A DNA stretch of 49,926 bases. It comes from Acidobacteriota bacterium (GTDB lineage Bacteria > Chlamydiota > Chlamydiia > Chlamydiales > Rhabdochlamydiaceae). The position numbers and the translations under genes are program-made. The notes under the pieces were generated by a model, which saw only the letters and a list, made by a program, of their open reading frames with translations, made no database searches and was not told the DNA's origin. The DNA is taken from contig CAJCHM010000016.1 in assembly GCA_903970255.1 (NCBI GenBank), positions 1-49,926 on the forward strand. The letters run 5' to 3'. Positions 1 through 9,172 of this stretch are shown one piece after another (positions within the stretch are counted from its first letter, which is position 1; the number at the start of each line of letters is the position of its first letter).

Positions 1-19
1 CACGACGCTCTTCCGATCT
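1..19 (+). other. Illumina adapter remnant
   Basis: These 19 bases are identical to the 3' end of the Illumina TruSeq read-1 (universal) adapter, which finishes ...GACGCTCTTCCGATCT. This is remembered adapter sequence, not a database match. It is an untrimmed technical sequence at a contig end, and the biological sequence starts at about base 20. Confidence 0.95.
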
Positions 20-43
20 ATGGCTAAAGTCCAGACAGCCACA

Positions 44-77
44 CCAAAGAGCATTGGGTTCTTCTAGTGCTCTTTGG
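44..77. repeat. 10-bp hairpin downstream of recN
   Basis: A perfect 10-bp inverted repeat (44-53 against 68-77) encloses a 14-base loop. It lies 57 bases beyond the recN stop codon as recN is read. No T-run follows on either strand, so a rho-independent terminator is possible but not shown. The surrounding bases 20-133 hold no gene that I recognise. Confidence 0.4.
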
Positions 78-133
78 CGGACAGGTCATAATCGCTGCGA
101 AGCTGGTTCCTATCAGAATTCACCATCGAACGC

Positions 134-1765
134 TTAATGGATAGAGGCTTTTGCGGGATCGCCGCCCATCATGCGCAGGATCTCCAGCTGCCTCTTCTCT
201 TTTGTGAGGAGTTGGATCTGGGTCAACGTTCTTCCTTCTTCTTCGACTTTCTGGACGCTCAGATGCGTATCTGCTTTAGATGCGACCTGAGGAAAATGGG
301 TGATGCAGATCACCTGGCGGTGTTTACCCAGTTCTTTTAATTTTTCTCCGATGATCGTTGCTGTCCTTCCTCCGACATTGGCATCGATCTCATCGAAAAT
401 GAGCGTCGGTGTATTATTTTTCTCAGCCAGTGCTATTTTGATCGCAAAGAGGAGGCGAGAGAGCTCTCCGCCACTGGAATGCTCTTGCACAAGGCCTGGA
501 TGTTCGCCGGTGTTGGCTTTGAGCCAAAACTGTACACTGTCATCGCCGTTTGCTGTGCGAGGATGGGTGGTCATTGCGATGTTTACCTCGGCCCCAGTCA
601 TATTGAGTTGTTGCAGCTGCTGTGTAAGGGTGCTCTCGAGCTTTTTGGCAGCAGAATGTCTCAGAGAGGTCAGCTGGATTGCAGCCTTGTCAGTTTTTGC
701 TTGGGCAGCTTCTAGCGCAAGTTGTGCAGATTTCATCTCTTCTGTGAGATTTTCCAAGCGCAAGAGTTCTTCTTGGATTTTAGATCGATAGGCTTGGATT
801 TCATTAAAATTTTGACCGTATTTCCGCTTGAGACGAGAAATCGCATTTAAGCGATTTTCCAGGTGGGTTAATGCATGGGGTTGATTATCGATATTTTGCA
901 CATAGGATTGCAGATTAGCAACGCTTTCGCTCAAAGCGATATGAGCCTCATGCAAAAGGGAAGAGGTGCTCTCTAATCCTTTGTCAAGGGGAATCAGAGC
1001 ATCGCACACTTTGATTGACCTCCCAAGCTGAGGGAGGACAGCTGTGGTGCTCTCTGAGAGGATCGTAATCATCGAATCGATCTTTTCGCTAAGTTCCTGG
1101 GAAGAACTGAGCCTTCGGTACTTTTCAAAGACCTCCTCTTCCTCTCCCTGTTTAAGAGCTGCAGAGTCGATTTCTTCTAGTTGGAAGCGCCAAGTATCTT
1201 CATCTCTTTCTTTATGCAAGGAAAGCTGCTCAAGATCGGAAACTTTTTTTTGCTGCAGTTTTTCCTCCGCATAAGCATTCTGAAATTCTTTAAGCTCGAT
1301 CTGAAGGTCGCCAAAGAGATCGACAAGGGAGCGCTGGGAGTCTGAGCTGCGCAAAGCCTGGTGGGCGTGCTGACCAATCATGTCGATCAGTTGTCCGCCA
1401 ACTTTTTGCAAAAGGGGAAGGGGAACTGTGCGGCAGTTGATGAAGGCGCGGTTTTTTCCTTCTTTAGAGAGCTCTCTTCGGATGACAAGATCTTCCTGAT
1501 CTTCTAGGTTTAGTCCTGCACTCTCCAGAATCTCTTGGATGTGGTGGATCTTCTGAACATCAAAACAAACCTCGATAAAGGCGCGATCAGATCCTTTGCG
1601 TATCAAGCTACTGTCAGCTCTGCCGCCCAATGCCAGTGCAATCGCTTCAATGAGCGCAGTTTTTCCAGCGCCTGTTTCTCCTGTCACAACATTGAAATAG
1701 GGGCCGAAGTGGATTTCACAAGATTCCACTAATACTAGGTTATTCAGAATCAGATGCTTGATCAT
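134..1765 (-). CDS. recN: DNA repair ATPase RecN
   Basis: RecN is an SMC-like ATPase that acts in the cytoplasm in recombinational repair of double-strand breaks. The N-terminal half carries the Walker A motif GETGAGKT at about residue 30. A long central region, rich in Glu, Lys, Gln and Leu, fits a coiled coil. The C-terminal half has the ABC signature SSGGELSR near residue 430 and Walker B TLIFDEID near 455, followed by ITHFPQVA. At about 543 residues it matches the family length. I chose the ATG at 1765, giving MIKHLILNN; a TTG lies one codon upstream. The start lies inside the end of rnhC (26-bp overlap), so the two genes are probably translationally coupled. Identity is firm; only the start is slightly open. 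Confidence 0.96.
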   Translation of the reverse strand: MIKHLILNNLVLVESCEIHFGPYFNVVTGETGAGKTALIEAIALALGGRADSSLIRKGSDRAFIEVCFDVQKIHHIQEILESAGLNLEDQEDLVIRRELSKEGKNRAFINCRTVPLPLLQKVGGQLIDMIGQHAHQALRSSDSQRSLVDLFGDLQIELKEFQNAYAEEKLQQKKVSDLEQLSLHKERDEDTWRFQLEEIDSAALKQGEEEEVFEKYRRLSSSQELSEKIDSMITILSESTTAVLPQLGRSIKVCDALIPLDKGLESTSSLLHEAHIALSESVANLQSYVQNIDNQPHALTHLENRLNAISRLKRKYGQNFNEIQAYRSKIQEELLRLENLTEEMKSAQLALEAAQAKTDKAAIQLTSLRHSAAKKLESTLTQQLQQLNMTGAEVNIAMTTHPRTANGDDSVQFWLKANTGEHPGLVQEHSSGGELSRLLFAIKIALAEKNNTPTLIFDEIDANVGGRTATIIGEKLKELGKHRQVICITHFPQVASKADTHLSVQKVEEEGRTLTQIQLLTKEKRQLEILRMMGGDPAKASIH

Positions 1766-2660
1766 CAAGGATCTCGTCTTTGGTTTTAAAGTGGAGTTTA
1801 GCAGCTTTTTCTAAGATCTGCGGGCCGTATTTTCTCACGAGCAGCTTTCCAACCTTTTTAACCGCAGCAGAGGCTCCTTTGGGGAGCTGGAGACCCAATT
1901 CCTTGCTCAAACGCTCTATTCCACTAAGAAATTCAGCTCTTGCCAGAATGGAGGCTGCAGCGACGACAGGATCTGCTTCTGCTCGATGACGCTGGGTGAG
2001 AGACACGGTCAGTTTTTTTTGTTTTAAGGCATTTTGGACGACATGTTCGCTTGCAAATTGGTCGATAATGACCTCTGTGCAGCCAGTTTTTGCCACAAGT
2101 TCTGCAATCGCTGTTGCATGACCCCAGCCGAGGAGTTTATTGAGATTTTGGAAGCTGGCGTAGAGTTCATTGTATTTTTTTGGGGAGATATAGATAATGG
2201 CGTGGGGACAACATTTTTTGATTTTATCGCTTAAAGTTAAAATAGCGCTGTCTGTGAGTTGTTTGCTATCTCGCACTCCCAAGGCAAGGAGCTCTTTAAT
2301 TTTAGCCTCATCAGCCTGGACGCCAGCAACACATAAGGGACCAAAAAAATCCCCTTTGCCCGATTCGTCGATTCCTATATGGGCGATCAGATTAACTTCG
2401 GTTTCAGGGTAAGAATAAGCAACCGATTGCAGGATTTGAGGTTCGAGATAAAATGTGATGAAATCATCCATTCCCTTGCCCTGCACTGTTAGTTTGCCCG
2501 AGTTGTAAAGGGTGCAGGAAACCCCTTTTTTAAGAGCGGAAAAGAGGGTGTAGGCAGGCTTTGTTATTTCAAAACCTTGATCGATTAGGTCGTTCTTGAG
2601 CTTATCCGCAAGATCGAGGCTGATGGTGGCGACAAAGCAAGAAATTTTTTTGGCAGTCAT
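1740..2660 (-). CDS. rnhC: Ribonuclease HIII
   Basis: RNase HIII cleaves the RNA strand of RNA/DNA hybrids in the cytoplasm. The N-terminal 90 or so residues resemble the TBP-like substrate-binding domain that separates HIII from HII (PAYTLFSALKKGVSCTLY). The catalytic domain opens with GIDESGKGDFFGPL, the HIII form of the motif, and then has DSKQLT and HRAEADPVVAAASILAR, which supply the acidic metal-binding residues. The longest open frame starts at 2723, but its first 21 residues are hydrophobic and unlike the family. The ATG at 2660 (MTAKKISC) gives 306 residues, the usual length. The gene is divergent from rodZ, an arrangement I recall from Chlamydia. Confidence 0.95.
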   Translation of the reverse strand: MTAKKISCFVATISLDLADKLKNDLIDQGFEITKPAYTLFSALKKGVSCTLYNSGKLTVQGKGMDDFITFYLEPQILQSVAYSYPETEVNLIAHIGIDESGKGDFFGPLCVAGVQADEAKIKELLALGVRDSKQLTDSAILTLSDKIKKCCPHAIIYISPKKYNELYASFQNLNKLLGWGHATAIAELVAKTGCTEVIIDQFASEHVVQNALKQKKLTVSLTQRHRAEADPVVAAASILARAEFLSGIERLSKELGLQLPKGASAAVKKVGKLLVRKYGPQILEKAAKLHFKTKDEILDDQASDSE

Positions 2661-2700
2661 TGGGCTGTGTACGAAAAATGAGATGAACCCCAATTTTACA

Positions 2701-2729
2701 TTGATTTCGAAAAAAAACAACATTAGAGT
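2701..2729 (+). promoter_or_regulatory. Candidate promoter for rodZ operon
   Basis: TTGATT at 2701-2706 and TAGAGT at 2724-2729 are separated by 17 bp. Each matches four of six bases of the sigma-70 consensus. A strong ribosome-binding site, GGAGG, lies at 2748-2752, just before the rodZ ATG at 2756. The site would serve the plus-strand set rodZ to APC permease. It is a visual match only. Confidence 0.4.
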
Positions 2730-2755
2730 TTGAGTATACGTATTTTCGGAGGAAC

Positions 2756-3163
2756 ATGAGTGAAGAGTTGAAACATGTTGGAGAAATTTTTAGGGCCAAG
2801 AGGAAAGAGCTTAACCTCTCCTTGAAAGAAGTGGAGAACTCAACTTCGATCCGCTCTAGCTACCTAGAGGCAATTGAGGATGGGCAGATCAACGATTACA
2901 TTTCGAGTGTCTATGCCTTAGGCTTTATGAAGCAATACGCTCAGTTCTTGAGTTTGGACATTGAGAGTATGATTCGCGATAACCCCGCTACTTTCCGGAT
3001 GCCAGCGGAAAAGCATGAGTTTAATTATGGGATAGGAACGTTGGAGACGCGCGGAACTATGGGTGGCGGGGTGAAGTGGCTTCCCAACCTGATTTGGTCG
3101 GGCGCTGCAGCACTGATTCTCGTTGCAGCTTGGTATTTAGCAAAGTTTTTAGGGCTTATTTAA
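2756..3163 (+). CDS. rodZ: RodZ-like cell-shape protein lacking a periplasmic domain
   Basis: RodZ links the MreB cytoskeleton to cell-wall synthesis at the inner membrane. Residues 1-70 form an Xre/Cro-type helix-turn-helix domain of the RodZ kind ([21 protein letters not shown], then [16 protein letters not shown]). A single hydrophobic segment of about 20 residues (about 110-132) ends the protein at residue 135. The periplasmic beta domain of E. coli RodZ (over 300 residues in total) is absent. I recall the same short form in Chlamydia (CT009), so this is likely natural and not a truncation. The stop codon is 4 bp from the next gene, which suggests an operon. Confidence 0.85.
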   Translation: MSEELKHVGEIFRAKRKELNLSLKEVENSTSIRSSYLEAIEDGQINDYISSVYALGFMKQYAQFLSLDIESMIRDNPATFRMPAEKHEFNYGIGTLETRGTMGGGVKWLPNLIWSGAAALILVAAWYLAKFLGLI

Positions 3164-3167
3164 AGTT

Positions 3168-5234
3168 ATGACGGTCCCACAGTTTACAAATCGATTGATT
3201 AAGGAGAAGTCTCCTTATCTACTTCAGCATGCGCACAACCCAGTCGATTGGTACCCCTGGGGGCAGGAAGCTTTTGATTTGGCCAAAAAACTGGATAAGC
3301 CAATTTTTTTATCGATTGGCTATGCAACATGCCACTGGTGTCATGTCATGGAAAAGGAATCCTTCCAGAACGCACAAATTGCTCTGTTGATGAATGAGGC
3401 ATTTGTGAACATCAAAGTGGATCGGGAAGAGTTGCCTCAGGTCGATAGCATTTATATGGAATTTGCCCAAGCCCTCATGTCATCTGCCGGTGGTTGGCCC
3501 CTTAATCTGATATTGACCCCAGAGTTGAAACCTTTTTTTGCTGTAACCTATCTTCCTCTGGCCAACAAACGGGGGTTAATTGGGATCGGGCAGTTTATCG
3601 AACATATTAGTCATCTTTGGAAAAGCGATAATAGATCCCAGCTTGTAGAGCAGGCTGACAAAATTGTCGAATTTTTTGAGCATTCTTCTAAGTCTGCAGG
3701 GGAGTTATTGCCGACACAGGAGACCATCGCTACAGCCATTGAAAAGATTTACCAGCTAATGGACCCCGTCTATGGGGGATTAAAAGGAGAACCTAAATTT
3801 CCCATGGGTTATCAGTCCCTCTTTTTAATGGAATATGCTAAAGCTAGAGGGGATAGCAGAGCGCTATTTTGTGTCGAGCTCACCTTAGATAGGATGCTGC
3901 GCGGCGGAATATACGATCAGCTTGAAGGGGGATTTTCTAGATATGCTATCGATGAGAAATGGATGATTCCCCATTTTGAAAAAATGCTCTACGACAATGC
4001 CATCCTCTCAAGCACCTATCTAGAGGCTTGGAAATATACTCAAAAGGAATCCTATCAAATAGTTTGCAGAGAAACTCTTGAATATATTTTAAACCAGATG
4101 ACCCATCCCTTAGGAGGGTTTTATTCAGCCGAGGATGCAGATTCAGAAGGGCATGAGGGGATGTATTACACTTGGAGCTCTGCCGAGATCGCGCAGATCC
4201 TCTCGAAGACGGAAAGATCTATTTTTTGCCAATATTATGGGGTAACCTCGGATGGGAATTTTGAGGGAAGAAATGTTTTGCATATCCCTTATTCTCTAGA
4301 GGAGTTTGCCCAAATATGCCATCTTCCTGCCACAGAGCTCCAGCAGATTTTAGCACAAGCTAAGAACCAATTGGTAAGCAGACGAAAACTTCGCCCTCGC
4401 CCTTTTAAGGATGATAAAATTATTGTCTCCTGGAATGGTTTAGTGATCGATGCGATGATCAAAGCCCACCTCTGCTTAAAGAGGCCGCAGTTTAAGGAAG
4501 CGGCTCTAAAAGCTGCAGAGTTTATCAAAACCCATCTTTGGAAGGAGGGCCACCTTTTAAGGCGATGGCGCGATGATGAGGCCAGATTTCCCGGCAATAT
4601 CGATGATTACGCTTTTTTAATCAAAGGGTTGATCTCTCTTTTTGAGCAGGGGTGCGGCTCAGAGTGGCTCAAATGGGCTATAGAGCTTAGTGCTGTTCTT
4701 CAAAAGGAATTTAAGACCCAAGATGGGGCATTTTATTATTATTTGGAAGATTCAACCCTTCTTTTGCGCCGCTGCGAATACTACGATGGCGCAGAACCCT
4801 CTGGCAATGCTGTCCATTGTGAAAATTTGCTTCGTCTTTATCAGATCACACTCGAGGGTCATTATTTAACGCAGGCAGAAGATATTTTAAAGGCGTCTAA
4901 CCACTATATTGAAACTTATCCTCCAGGGGCTTGTTACCATCTGCTTTCTTTGCAGCGCTATTTCGATACTCATGCTAAAACGATCGTGATTGCGCTCGAT
5001 AGCAGTGAAAGTTCAAAGAATGAAATTCATGAAATTTTAAGTCTTTGTTATATTCCCAATGTTTCAGTCATTTGGAAACAACAAAATGATGAACTTATTT
5101 GTAGACTAATTCCATCGCTAGTTGATAAAAATCCGATCGATGGTCAGACTGCAGTTTATATTTGCTCTCAAAATACATGCCTGCCTCCACTTTTGGAAAG
5201 GGATGAGATGATCAAAGCTTTGGAAAAATTATGA
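3168..5234 (+). CDS. Thioredoxin-domain protein, YyaL/SSP411 (DUF255) family
   Basis: The N-terminal 160 residues form a thioredoxin-like domain of the DUF255 family. The start ([19 protein letters not shown]) is typical, and the CHWC motif lies at residues 55-58. The rest of the 688 residues resembles the alpha/alpha six-barrel fold seen in this family, with conserved stretches such as [25 protein letters not shown] and [15 protein letters not shown]. No signal peptide is seen, so it is probably cytoplasmic. The substrate is unknown; family members have been linked to redox or sugar chemistry without a settled reaction. It overlaps the next gene by 4 bp (ATGA), so translation is probably coupled. 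Family assignment is firm and function is open. Confidence 0.88.
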   Translation: MTVPQFTNRLIKEKSPYLLQHAHNPVDWYPWGQEAFDLAKKLDKPIFLSIGYATCHWCHVMEKESFQNAQIALLMNEAFVNIKVDREELPQVDSIYMEFAQALMSSAGGWPLNLILTPELKPFFAVTYLPLANKRGLIGIGQFIEHISHLWKSDNRSQLVEQADKIVEFFEHSSKSAGELLPTQETIATAIEKIYQLMDPVYGGLKGEPKFPMGYQSLFLMEYAKARGDSRALFCVELTLDRMLRGGIYDQLEGGFSRYAIDEKWMIPHFEKMLYDNAILSSTYLEAWKYTQKESYQIVCRETLEYILNQMTHPLGGFYSAEDADSEGHEGMYYTWSSAEIAQILSKTERSIFCQYYGVTSDGNFEGRNVLHIPYSLEEFAQICHLPATELQQILAQAKNQLVSRRKLRPRPFKDDKIIVSWNGLVIDAMIKAHLCLKRPQFKEAALKAAEFIKTHLWKEGHLLRRWRDDEARFPGNIDDYAFLIKGLISLFEQGCGSEWLKWAIELSAVLQKEFKTQDGAFYYYLEDSTLLLRRCEYYDGAEPSGNAVHCENLLRLYQITLEGHYLTQAEDILKASNHYIETYPPGACYHLLSLQRYFDTHAKTIVIALDSSESSKNEIHEILSLCYIPNVSVIWKQQNDELICRLIPSLVDKNPIDGQTAVYICSQNTCLPPLLERDEMIKALEKL

Positions 5235-7102
5235 TGCAACAACAAATTGGCGACTACAATCTGTTAAAAGAGCTTGGCAGAGGATCAATGGGGGAGACAT
5301 TCCTTGTTGAACATCGTTTTTTAAAGAAGCTCTTTATTCTCAAAACATTGCCTTCAGAACTGAGCATAGATCCTGAGTTTGTAAGGCGGTTTGAAAAAGA
5401 GGTTCAACTCATTTCCAAGCTAGAACATCCCCACATTGCAAAAATTCACAACGCCTCTTTTGAAAGCGGCATCTATTATCTTCTCTCGGAGCCTATTTTA
5501 AGTGAGGATAATCTGTCGATAAATCTCGGGAACTATTTTGCTAAAAACCATTACAAGTTAAGCGAAGACAAGGTATTGGCAATTGCAAAACAGCTCGCCT
5601 CAAGTCTTGATTTTGCCCATGCCTCTTTGAAAGGGGCGATCTCCCATGGATCGATTAAGCTAAACAATATTGTCGTCAAAGAATCTGACGGGGTCCTTCA
5701 TGTCTTCTTGACAGATTTTGGCCTCTCCCGCGTGATCGGACCTTTGGCCGTTTTAAGCCGCACCTACCACAACGTAGCCAATGTCTTGGGTAGCAGCATA
5801 GGGTTTTTGACCCAAAAATCGGGAACCGATAAATATACGGTAGGCCCTTGGGATAGCGACAAAGCAACAGAGCTTCAGCGTTCATTCTATCAAAACTTTC
5901 TCTTTTTGGCTCCTGAGCAAAAAGTCGCAGGTCACCGCACGACCTCACCCATTAAATCAGACATTTACGCTTTTGGCATCTTGCTCTACTATTTGCTGAC
6001 AGGGGAATTTCCTGAAGGGTATTTTGAATTGCCCTCAAAAAAAGTGCCCGATCTGAAATGGAATTGGGACCTGCTCATTTGTAGAACCCTGCAGACGGAT
6101 CCTCTGAAGCGCCCTGAAAATTTATGCAATAGAATCGATGAGCTCCTGACTGGAGCAACGACGGCTTTGCCCAAGATTGAACTGCAAAAACTCAAAAGTC
6201 TCGCTCCAGAGAGGGAATTTGCCTCAGCAGCATCTCCCTTGCCTTCTGCAAAACCGGTTTTGAAGCCTGCCGAGATTGCTAGACCCACCTTTGTTGCAGA
6301 CCCCGGTGCAATTTTTCAAGTAGAAACCGCAGTAGCCCCTTATAGACCAGTTCCTCAGGAAGATAGACAAATCGAGCCCCTGTTAGCTGAAATGGCGATC
6401 ATTCCCTCGGGCACCTACTTGCGAGGTAGCCATCAAGGGGGGCGGGATGAGATGCCCCGCCACAGCATCCATCTATCCTCTTTTGCCATCGACGTCCATC
6501 CTGTCACCAATGAGCAATTCGCTTTGTTTCTCGAGGTGATGGGAGGGGAGAAAGATGTCAATAACAACGATATCATCCGCCTAAAGGAATCGCGCATTAA
6601 GCGCAGCAATGGGAAAGTGAGCATTGAATCCGGTTATGCAAAACATCCTGTGGTTGGCGTGAGTTGGTATGGAGCTATTGCCTATGCAAAATGGGTAGGA
6701 AAACGCCTTCCGACAGAGGCTGAGTGGGAGGTTGCCTCCTACGGGGGAAATGAAGATTTCATCTATCCCTTAGGTCAGCAGATGGAACGGGTCGATGCTA
6801 ATTTCTTCAGCTCCGATACGACACCTGTGATGAGCTATAGCCCCAACGGATTTGGCCTCTATGATATGGCAGGCAATGTTTACGAATGGTGTTCCGATTG
6901 GTACGACTACCATTTCTACGACATCTCTGCTGCAGAGCCCAATAATCCCAGTGGGCCACAGCAGGGAGTGTACCGGATTTTACGCGGGGGGTGTTGGAAA
7001 AGCTCTAAGGAAGATTTGCGCTGTGCCCATCGCCACCGCAATAATCCTGGCATCATGAATGGAACTTATGGATTCCGCTGCGCAGCAGATGTAGATGTAT
7101 AA
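5231..7102 (+). CDS. pkn1: Pkn1-like Ser/Thr kinase fused to FGE-sulfatase domain, catalytic Asp missing
   Basis: Residues 10-305 form a eukaryotic-type protein kinase domain: glycine loop GRGSMG (16-21), ATP-binding lysine K38 (FILKTL), helix-C glutamate E57, and DFG at 162-164. The catalytic loop reads HGSIKLNN (139-146), so the HRD arginine and catalytic aspartate are replaced by Gly and Ser; this predicts weak or no kinase activity. A Pro/Ala-rich linker (about 310-385) leads to a formylglycine-generating-enzyme/SUMF1-like domain (388-623) with [25 protein letters not shown] and YGFRCA. The cysteine pair of true FGE enzymes is not seen, so this part may be a binding module. Kinase plus FGE is the architecture I recall for chlamydial Pkn1. 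No signal peptide or clear membrane segment is seen. Confidence 0.88.
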   Translation: MMQQQIGDYNLLKELGRGSMGETFLVEHRFLKKLFILKTLPSELSIDPEFVRRFEKEVQLISKLEHPHIAKIHNASFESGIYYLLSEPILSEDNLSINLGNYFAKNHYKLSEDKVLAIAKQLASSLDFAHASLKGAISHGSIKLNNIVVKESDGVLHVFLTDFGLSRVIGPLAVLSRTYHNVANVLGSSIGFLTQKSGTDKYTVGPWDSDKATELQRSFYQNFLFLAPEQKVAGHRTTSPIKSDIYAFGILLYYLLTGEFPEGYFELPSKKVPDLKWNWDLLICRTLQTDPLKRPENLCNRIDELLTGATTALPKIELQKLKSLAPEREFASAASPLPSAKPVLKPAEIARPTFVADPGAIFQVETAVAPYRPVPQEDRQIEPLLAEMAIIPSGTYLRGSHQGGRDEMPRHSIHLSSFAIDVHPVTNEQFALFLEVMGGEKDVNNNDIIRLKESRIKRSNGKVSIESGYAKHPVVGVSWYGAIAYAKWVGKRLPTEAEWEVASYGGNEDFIYPLGQQMERVDANFFSSDTTPVMSYSPNGFGLYDMAGNVYEWCSDWYDYHFYDISAAEPNNPSGPQQGVYRILRGGCWKSSKEDLRCAHRHRNNPGIMNGTYGFRCAADVDV

Positions 7103-8999
7103 GAACAACCGCACTTTGACCACTGTTGTCCAGCTCAAGAGAAAAACCCTCAAGAGGGTTCTTGGGGTGTTTGATCTTTTTGCAATCGGTTATGGAGACT
7201 TAGGGTCCTCCATTTACTATGCATTGGGGATAACAGCGCTTTATGCATTGGGCGCAACACCGATTGCTCTGTCTCTTGCAGGCGTTGTTTTTATCTGCAC
7301 AGCTCTGACCTATGCTGAAATGACCTCTGTCATGCATGAATCGGGGGGATCAGCAAGTTTTGCACGACACGCCTTTAACGACCTCATTTCATTTATTGCC
7401 GGTTGGGGGCTGCTCCTTGATTACATTGTTACCATTGCTATCTCGGCTTTTGCAGTAGGCCCCTATCTAGCCTATTTTTTTGCTGATTTGAATAAAACGC
7501 CTGTTCAAATTGTCTTTTCCATCACACTCATTCTTCTTCTGTATCTCATGAATGTGATCGGAGTGAGACAATCCACCCGCATCAGTTTAGTGTTAACGAT
7601 TTTTACAGTGGTTGTTCAGGCAGTGATTATTGCCATCGGGGTGAGCACAATCTTAGATGTGAGCGCAATCGTGGACCATCTTAGAATTAACGTCCCAGGC
7701 GTCAATTGGTCACCAAGCTGGAGTGACTTTTCCAAAGGAGTCGCAATGGCCATGGTGGCCTATACGGGAATTGAATCGATTGCACAGCTTGCAGCGGAGT
7801 CAAAGCGGCCTATTAAGACTGTACCACGTGCAGTTGTTTTGACAATGTCTGTCCTTTTGGTGATCTACTTAGGCATTTCAATTGTTGCTCTTTCTGCCGT
7901 CACTCCGCTAGACTTAGGTGAAAAATTTCTTCTTAATCCCATCGCAGCCATTGTCAGCAAACTTCCCTTTGGCAGTTTAATTCTTTCTCCGGTAGTTGCC
8001 ATCTTGGCTGCTGTCGTCTTAAGCGTAGCTGCTAATGCAGGCCTTATGGGTGCTTCCCGCCTTTCCTTCAATATGGGAGAGTACTACCAGCTACCCCGCT
8101 TTTTTTATACGATCCACCCCCGTTTTCGCACCCCGATTGTCTCACTTTTATTTTTTTCAGCATTAGCAGGAGTTGTCATTCTGGCATGCGGCGGTAGATT
8201 AGATTATTTGGCCGACCTTTATAACTTTGGGGCGATGCTCGCTTTTTTCTTTGCGCATTTGTCCCTCATTGCAATGAGGATCAAAAAACCTCATATGAGG
8301 CGTCCCTTTAAAGCTCCACTGAACATCTCTTTTGGAAACTATTCCCTTCCCCTTACTGCCATTGTCGGAGCTATTGCTACGCTTAGCGTTTGGTTTCTTG
8401 TTGTGATCACAAAACCGCAAGGGCGCTATCTAGGGTTTGCTTGGATGACATTTGGACTCATCATGTATTTCCGTTACAGGAAACAAAGCAAACTGCAACC
8501 TACAGGACATGTAGCCATTGAGGAGATCGCCCTTCGAGGTTATCAGCCAATGAAAGTCAAGAAGATCCTTGTACCCACGCGAGGGGGCACACAGATGGAA
8601 GCTGTCCAAATGGCTTGTGAGATCGCAAAGCTACATAAAGCCAAGGTGACAGTGCTTCACGTTCTTGAAATTCCTGCATCCTTGCCGCTTGACATCGATT
8701 CTCCCCAAAGAATGGCTGTGGCTGAAGCTGTTTTGAAAAGAGCAGAGGCAATCGCCAGAGAATTTGGGGTGGACATCTCACTTGAGGTGGACCGTTCCCG
8801 CTCTCTGTCTGATACCATCTTAGAGGTTGCTAAAACGGGAAAATATGATCTGATTGTACTCGGGTCAATGAGAACGATCCATGAGCCCAAAAAAAAGGGG
8901 TTGGGTGCAATCGTTGAAACGATCATTCGCAAAGCCCCCTGCAGAGTCTGGATCTGTGCAAGCAAGACGGACGGGGCCATCCGTCTGGTCACTTCCTAG
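7095..8999 (+). CDS. APC-family amino-acid permease with C-terminal universal stress domain
   Basis: The protein has two parts. Residues 20-465 contain about a dozen hydrophobic segments and start with FDLFAIGYGDLGSSIYYALG, typical of the amino acid-polyamine-organocation family; EMTSVMHESGGSASFARHAF is the usual first-loop motif. Residues 486-634 form a UspA-like domain that starts KKILVPTRGG and ends with a G-x(n)-G-type nucleotide loop and CRVWICAS. Such a fusion suggests transport controlled by nucleotide binding or stress, but the transported amino acid cannot be read from sequence. It overlaps pkn1 by 8 bp and is the last gene of the rodZ set. A large palindrome begins 8 bp after its stop. 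Confidence 0.88.
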   Translation: MYKNNRTLTTVVQLKRKTLKRVLGVFDLFAIGYGDLGSSIYYALGITALYALGATPIALSLAGVVFICTALTYAEMTSVMHESGGSASFARHAFNDLISFIAGWGLLLDYIVTIAISAFAVGPYLAYFFADLNKTPVQIVFSITLILLLYLMNVIGVRQSTRISLVLTIFTVVVQAVIIAIGVSTILDVSAIVDHLRINVPGVNWSPSWSDFSKGVAMAMVAYTGIESIAQLAAESKRPIKTVPRAVVLTMSVLLVIYLGISIVALSAVTPLDLGEKFLLNPIAAIVSKLPFGSLILSPVVAILAAVVLSVAANAGLMGASRLSFNMGEYYQLPRFFYTIHPRFRTPIVSLLFFSALAGVVILACGGRLDYLADLYNFGAMLAFFFAHLSLIAMRIKKPHMRRPFKAPLNISFGNYSLPLTAIVGAIATLSVWFLVVITKPQGRYLGFAWMTFGLIMYFRYRKQSKLQPTGHVAIEEIALRGYQPMKVKKILVPTRGGTQMEAVQMACEIAKLHKAKVTVLHVLEIPASLPLDIDSPQRMAVAEAVLKRAEAIAREFGVDISLEVDRSRSLSDTILEVAKTGKYDLIVLGSMRTIHEPKKKGLGAIVETIIRKAPCRVWICASKTDGAIRLVTS

Positions 9000-9006
9000 A
9001 GTTAAT

Positions 9007-9172
9007 AACCTGAGTAATGGGTTTAATCCGCTCAACATCAACAATCTTTGCGTGATCTTGCCCTTGTTTTTCCAAAGGTATAGGGTCCTTCGGCTATTAC
9101 CTTTGGAAAAACAAGGACAATCTCATCCCAAATCTGTGTTGATGTTGAGGGAAGAAACCCATTACTCAGGTT
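9007..9172. repeat. 166-bp triple-nested palindrome
   Basis: Three pairs of perfect inverted arms share one centre near 9089.5: an outer 18 bp (9007-9024 with 9155-9172), a middle 13 bp (9031-9043 with 9137-9149) and an inner 19 bp (9062-9080 with 9098-9116). Unpaired symmetrical stretches lie between them. The 17-base loop contains CTTCGG. It fills the gap between the convergent permease and LRR genes, and its right arm reaches the LRR stop codon. It may act as a bidirectional terminator or be a non-autonomous mobile repeat. No second copy of this sequence was seen in the window. Confidence 0.9.

Noticed and set aside
20-90. Short resemblance to the 5' end of RNase P RNA (CCAGACAGCC followed by a stem)
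   Set aside because: The universal GGAGGAAAGTCCGGGC-like region that should follow the stem is absent, so the RNA gene is not supported.
300-791. Long open frame on the plus strand inside recN
   Set aside because: It is antisense to conserved recN coding sequence, with Ser/Cys-rich nonsense composition and no ribosome-binding site.
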